DNA of 8,126 nucleotides, taken from positions 1 through 8,126 of the forward strand of contig JAOPVM010000085.1 in the NCBI GenBank assembly GCA_025966215.1, written 5' to 3'. Shown here in pieces: positions 6,051 to 8,126 of the stretch. The notes under the pieces are model-generated. The model saw only the letters and a program-made list of their open reading frames with translations, did not search any database and was not told the DNA's origin. Every line of letters begins with the position of its first letter. Positions within the stretch are counted from its first letter, which is position 1. The DNA comes from Klenkia sp. (GTDB taxonomy: Bacteria; Actinomycetota; Actinomycetes; Mycobacteriales; Geodermatophilaceae). Position numbers and translations under genes: made by a program.

Positions 6051-6552
6051 GCCCGGACCCGACGACCCCGCCGTGGCCGCGCGCTGGGCACGGCTGTGCG
6101 CCCTGCTCGACGACGACGAGCACCTCTGGCCCGCCGTCCGGCAGGCCCTGCTCGACCCCGCCGGCTACCTGGTCGCCCGGGCCGACAGCCCGCTGGCACC
6201 CACCGACCCGGCCGACGAAGACCCCAGTGTGGCGCTGATCCACGGCCTGGACGACGCCGGGGCGCTGGCCTACCTGGACCCCGGCGACCAGGGCGAGGAG
6301 CTCGCCGAGGCCCTCGCCGCACTGCCCCGGGTGGTCCGGGCCGGGGTCGACCTGGGCCCGGTCACCGACACCGAGGGCGACGTGCCCACCGCGGTGCGGG
6401 CCGCCGACGCGGTGCTCGCCCCGGCCGGGCTCTGCCTGGTGCACCTGCACGAGGACGACGACGCGCGCCCGCTGGTCGTCGTGCGGGCCACCGACCACGC
6501 CGAGATCACCGCCACCGCACAGGCCCTGGGCCACCGCACCGACCTGGACTGA
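6049..6552 (+). CDS. Small acidic cytoplasmic protein resembling the DUF6630 family
   Basis: The 167-residue protein has no signal peptide, membrane helix or cysteine-rich site (its two cysteines are isolated). It is strongly acidic. The N-terminus has WARLCALLDDDEHLWPAVRQ (13-32). A central block, VALIHGLDDAGALAYLDPGD (61-80) then EELAEALAALP (83-93), recalls the pattern I associate with DUF6630 proteins. The C-terminal part (about 98-160) forms alternating strands such as LCLVHLHEDDDARPLVVVRA. The family assignment is from memory of the motif and is tentative; its molecular role is not known to me. It follows the exporter by 26 bp on the same strand, but a leaderless-type promoter box argues for separate expression. 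Codon use matches its neighbours. Confidence 0.8.
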   Translation: MPGPDDPAVAARWARLCALLDDDEHLWPAVRQALLDPAGYLVARADSPLAPTDPADEDPSVALIHGLDDAGALAYLDPGDQGEELAEALAALPRVVRAGVDLGPVTDTEGDVPTAVRAADAVLAPAGLCLVHLHEDDDARPLVVVRATDHAEITATAQALGHRTDLD

Positions 6553-6583
6553 GCCCTCGGGTGCACGCCCCGCCCGGTCGTCC

Positions 6584-6589
6584 TAGGAT
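6584..6589 (+). promoter_or_regulatory. Candidate -10 box of the metY transcript
   Basis: TAGGAT (TAnnnT) lies 31 bp after the preceding stop codon. The predicted start at about 6596-6597 coincides with the first strand of riboswitch helix P1, as expected for a leader beginning with the aptamer. The -35 position (GTGCAC at 6561-6566 with a 17-bp spacer) is poor. Confidence 0.55.
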
Positions 6590-6593
6590 CGGC

Positions 6594-6715
6594 GCTGGCT
6601 CACGAGAGGCAGCGACAAGCACCTGGCTGGCTGCCCGGCAACCGCTACTCCGTCTGCGGTGCTCCAGGGGAAGAGCCGGTGTGGACGGCGCCCGCCGTCC
6701 GCGCAACCGACGGAG
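6594..6715 (+). promoter_or_regulatory. SAM-IV riboswitch (S-adenosylmethionine aptamer) in the metY leader
   Basis: All helices can be paired by eye. P1 is GCTGGCTC (6594-6601) with GAGCCGGT (6673-6680), including two G-U pairs. P2 is GGCAGC (6608-6613) with GCTGCC (6630-6635), with a short inner AGC/GCT stem. P3 is ACCGC (6641-6645) with GCGGT (6656-6660). The conserved GGCAACC (6637-6643) is present. Pseudoknot 1 joins CCTGG (6622-6626) to CCAGG (6664-6668). A 7-bp stem with GCCC loop lies outside P1 (6683-6700). The P3 loop CTCCGTC (6648-6654) pairs with GACGGAG (6709-6715) as a second pseudoknot. The outer stem, the second pseudoknot and the lack of a P4 between P3 and P1 separate SAM-IV from SAM-I. 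SAM binding is known to lower expression of methionine genes. Confidence 0.93.
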
Positions 6716-6731
6716 CGTCCGGTCGCCCGGG

Positions 6732-6749
6732 CCTCCCGACACCAGGAGG
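6732..6749 (+). promoter_or_regulatory. metY ribosome binding site and possible sequestering hairpin
   Basis: AGGAGG (6744-6749) lies 9 nt before the ATG at 6759 and supports that start. CCTCC at 6732-6736 can pair with its GGAGG (6745-6749) across an 8-nt loop and so hide it. With no T-run after the aptamer, control is more likely at translation than at transcription termination. How the aptamer switches this stem is inferred. Confidence 0.6.
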
Positions 6750-6758
6750 ACGTGGCGC

Positions 6759-8051
6759 ATGACCGACCCCAGCGGCTGGAGCTTCGAGACCCGGCAGATC
6801 CACGCCGGCACGAGCCCCGACCCCACCACCGGCGCCCGCGCGCTGCCCATCTACGCGACCACGAGCTACCAGTTCCGCGACAGCCAGCACGCCGCGGACC
6901 TGTTCGCCCTCGCCGAGATGGGCAACATCTACACCCGGATCATGAACCCGACGCAGGACGCGCTGGAGCAGCGGGTGGCCTCCCTGGAGGGCGGCGTCGC
7001 AGCCCTGGCCGTGGCCTCGGGCCAGGCCGCGGAGACCCTCGCGATCCTCAACCTGGCCGAGGCCGGCGACCACGTCGTCGCCTCCGCCTCGCTGTACGGC
7101 GGCACGTACAACCTGCTGCACCACTCGCTGCCGAAGATGGGCATCACCGTCTCCTTCGTCGAGGACCCCGACGACCCGCAGGCCTGGCAGGCCCTGGTCC
7201 AGGACAACACCAAGGCCTTCTACGCCGAGACGATCGGCAACCCCAAGGGCGACGTGCTCGACATCTCCGCGGTCAGCGAGGTCGCGCACCGCAACGGCGT
7301 CCCGCTGATCGTGGACAACACCGTCGCCACCCCGTTCCTCATCCGGCCGATCGAGTTCGGGGCCGACGTCGTCGTGCACTCGGCGACGAAGTACCTCGGC
7401 GGGCACGGCACCGCCGTCGCCGGGGTGATCGTCGACAGCGGGAACTTCGACTGGACGGCGGGCAAGCACCCCGGCTTCACCACCCCCGACCCGACGTACC
7501 ACGGCGTGGTCTACGCCGACCTCGGTGCGCCGGCGTTCGCGCTCAAGGCCCGGGTGCAGCTGCTGCGCGACCTCGGCCCGGCCGTGTCACCGTTCAACGC
7601 CTTCCTGGTGGTGCAGGGCATCGAGACGCTGTCGCTGCGCATGGAGCGGCACATCGCCAACGCGCAGCGGGTCGCCGAGTGGCTGGAGACCCGGGACGAG
7701 GTCGAGTCGGTGCACTACGCCGGGCTGCCCTCCTCCCGCTGGTACGACGCCGGCAGGAAGTACGCCCCGCTGGGCACCGGCGCCGTGCTCGCCTTCGAGA
7801 TCGTCGGCGGCGTGGAGGCCGGCCAGGCGTTCGTCTCCGCGCTCCAGCTGCACTCGCACGTGGCGAACATCGGCGACGTCCGCTCGCTGGTGATCCACCC
7901 GGCGTCGACCACGCACAGCCAGCTGACCGCCGAGGAGCAGGCGCTCTCCGGCGTCACGCCGGGGCTGGTGCGGCTCGCCGTCGGCATCGAGCACATCGAC
8001 GACATCCTCGCGGACCTCGACGCCGGCTTCCGCGCGGCGAAGGTGGCCTGA
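6759..8051 (+). CDS. metY: O-acetylhomoserine sulfhydrylase (O-acetylhomoserine aminocarboxypropyltransferase)
   Basis: The 430-residue protein has full MetY length and belongs to the Cys/Met-metabolism PLP enzymes. It makes homocysteine from O-acetylhomoserine and sulfide in the cytosol, the direct sulfhydrylation route to methionine. Seen motifs: ETRQIHAG (10-17), YTRIMNPT (58-65) for phosphate contact across the dimer, ASGQAA (86-91), VDNTVATPF (185-193) with the ring-nitrogen Asp186, and SATKYLGGHG (208-217) with the PLP lysine K211. The long region after this lysine (GNFDWTAGKHPGF onward) is typical of MetY rather than the shorter MetB/MetC proteins. The ATG is supported by AGGAGG. An open frame extends upstream, but it crosses the riboswitch and is not the start. 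Expression should fall when SAM is plentiful. A second met gene may follow. Confidence 0.95.
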   Translation: MTDPSGWSFETRQIHAGTSPDPTTGARALPIYATTSYQFRDSQHAADLFALAEMGNIYTRIMNPTQDALEQRVASLEGGVAALAVASGQAAETLAILNLAEAGDHVVASASLYGGTYNLLHHSLPKMGITVSFVEDPDDPQAWQALVQDNTKAFYAETIGNPKGDVLDISAVSEVAHRNGVPLIVDNTVATPFLIRPIEFGADVVVHSATKYLGGHGTAVAGVIVDSGNFDWTAGKHPGFTTPDPTYHGVVYADLGAPAFALKARVQLLRDLGPAVSPFNAFLVVQGIETLSLRMERHIANAQRVAEWLETRDEVESVHYAGLPSSRWYDAGRKYAPLGTGAVLAFEIVGGVEAGQAFVSALQLHSHVANIGDVRSLVIHPASTTHSQLTAEEQALSGVTPGLVRLAVGIEHIDDILADLDAGFRAAKVA

Positions 8052-8058
8052 GCGTCTC

Positions 8059-8126
8059 GTGTCGCACCGTCCCACACCGGCCGCACCGGCCGCCGCCGGC
8101 GCCGTCCTGCCCGCCGACGCCCGGAC
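8059..8126 (+). CDS. Start of a further reading frame, cut by window edge (possibly metX)
   Basis: A GTG 7 nt after the metY stop opens a frame that stays open to the edge (22 codons, 19 ending in G or C). The peptide SHRPTPAAPAAAGAVLPADA is Ala/Pro-rich and carries no diagnostic motif. A GAAGGTGG stretch lies about 12 nt upstream, rather far for a ribosome binding site. In many actinobacteria metX (homoserine O-acetyltransferase), which supplies the MetY substrate, directly follows metY. That context is the only reason to suggest metX. Confidence 0.4.
   Translation, partial: MSHRPTPAAPAAAGAVLPADAR

Noticed and set aside
6683..6700. Intrinsic terminator after the aptamer (7-bp stem, GCCC loop)
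   Set aside because: No T-run follows, and the 3' strand of the second pseudoknot lies just after it, so it is better read as the outer stem of the SAM-IV fold.
6594..6715. SAM-I class for the metY leader
   Set aside because: There is no P4 helix between P3 and the closing strand of P1, and a second pseudoknot from the P3 loop to the 3' side fits SAM-IV.
6096..6758. Upstream in-frame extension of metY
   Set aside because: The frame is open back to 6096 but would cover the DUF6630-like gene and the riboswitch; MetY homology begins at the ATG at 6759, which has AGGAGG before it.

Overview
The window is very GC-rich (third codon positions almost all G or C), with GTG starts, leaderless-type promoters, an actinobacterial-type SAM-IV riboswitch and a metY gene. 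This points to a high-GC actinobacterium. A Geodermatophilaceae-like source (Blastococcus, Geodermatophilus, Modestobacter) is my guess from protein style and cannot be proven from the sequence. The region looks like ordinary chromosome. I see no mobile element, CRISPR array, tRNA or rRNA.

Layout. 1-669 (-): 5' part of an acyl-CoA dehydrogenase-family gene that runs off the left edge. 693-1610 (+): small MscS-type mechanosensitive channel, overlapping by 4 nt with 1607-2128 (+), a single-pass membrane protein with a Thr/Pro-rich outer tail. 2129-2300: convergent gap holding a possible hairpin and a stretch of minus-strand codon-like sequence that switches frame. 2301-3317 (-): zinc-dependent alcohol dehydrogenase. 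3318-3410: its upstream region, with two related 17-bp palindromes. 3411-3686 (-): TatA-type protein. 3727-4146 (-): MarR-family repressor. 4147-4228: divergent control region with two overlapping palindromes. 4229-6022 (+): ABCB-type ABC exporter half-transporter. 6049-6552 (+): small acidic protein resembling DUF6630. 6553-6758: metY leader with promoter and SAM-IV riboswitch. 6759-8051 (+): O-acetylhomoserine sulfhydrylase (metY). 8059-8126 (+): start of a further, truncated reading frame, perhaps metX.

How they work together. The marR/ABC exporter pair looks like a self-regulated efflux module: the repressor gene and transporter diverge from an 82-bp region whose palindromes cover both candidate promoters. 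tatA lies just downstream of marR and may be read with it. The metY gene is probably shut off at translation when S-adenosylmethionine is abundant. The mscS gene and its overlapping partner are probably translationally coupled and may act together in the envelope.

The best-supported non-coding element is the SAM-IV riboswitch, where both pseudoknots can be paired base by base. The least explained items are the Thr/Pro-rich MscS partner, the double palindrome ahead of the alcohol dehydrogenase, and the DUF6630-like protein. I do not see a clearly new multi-gene system.
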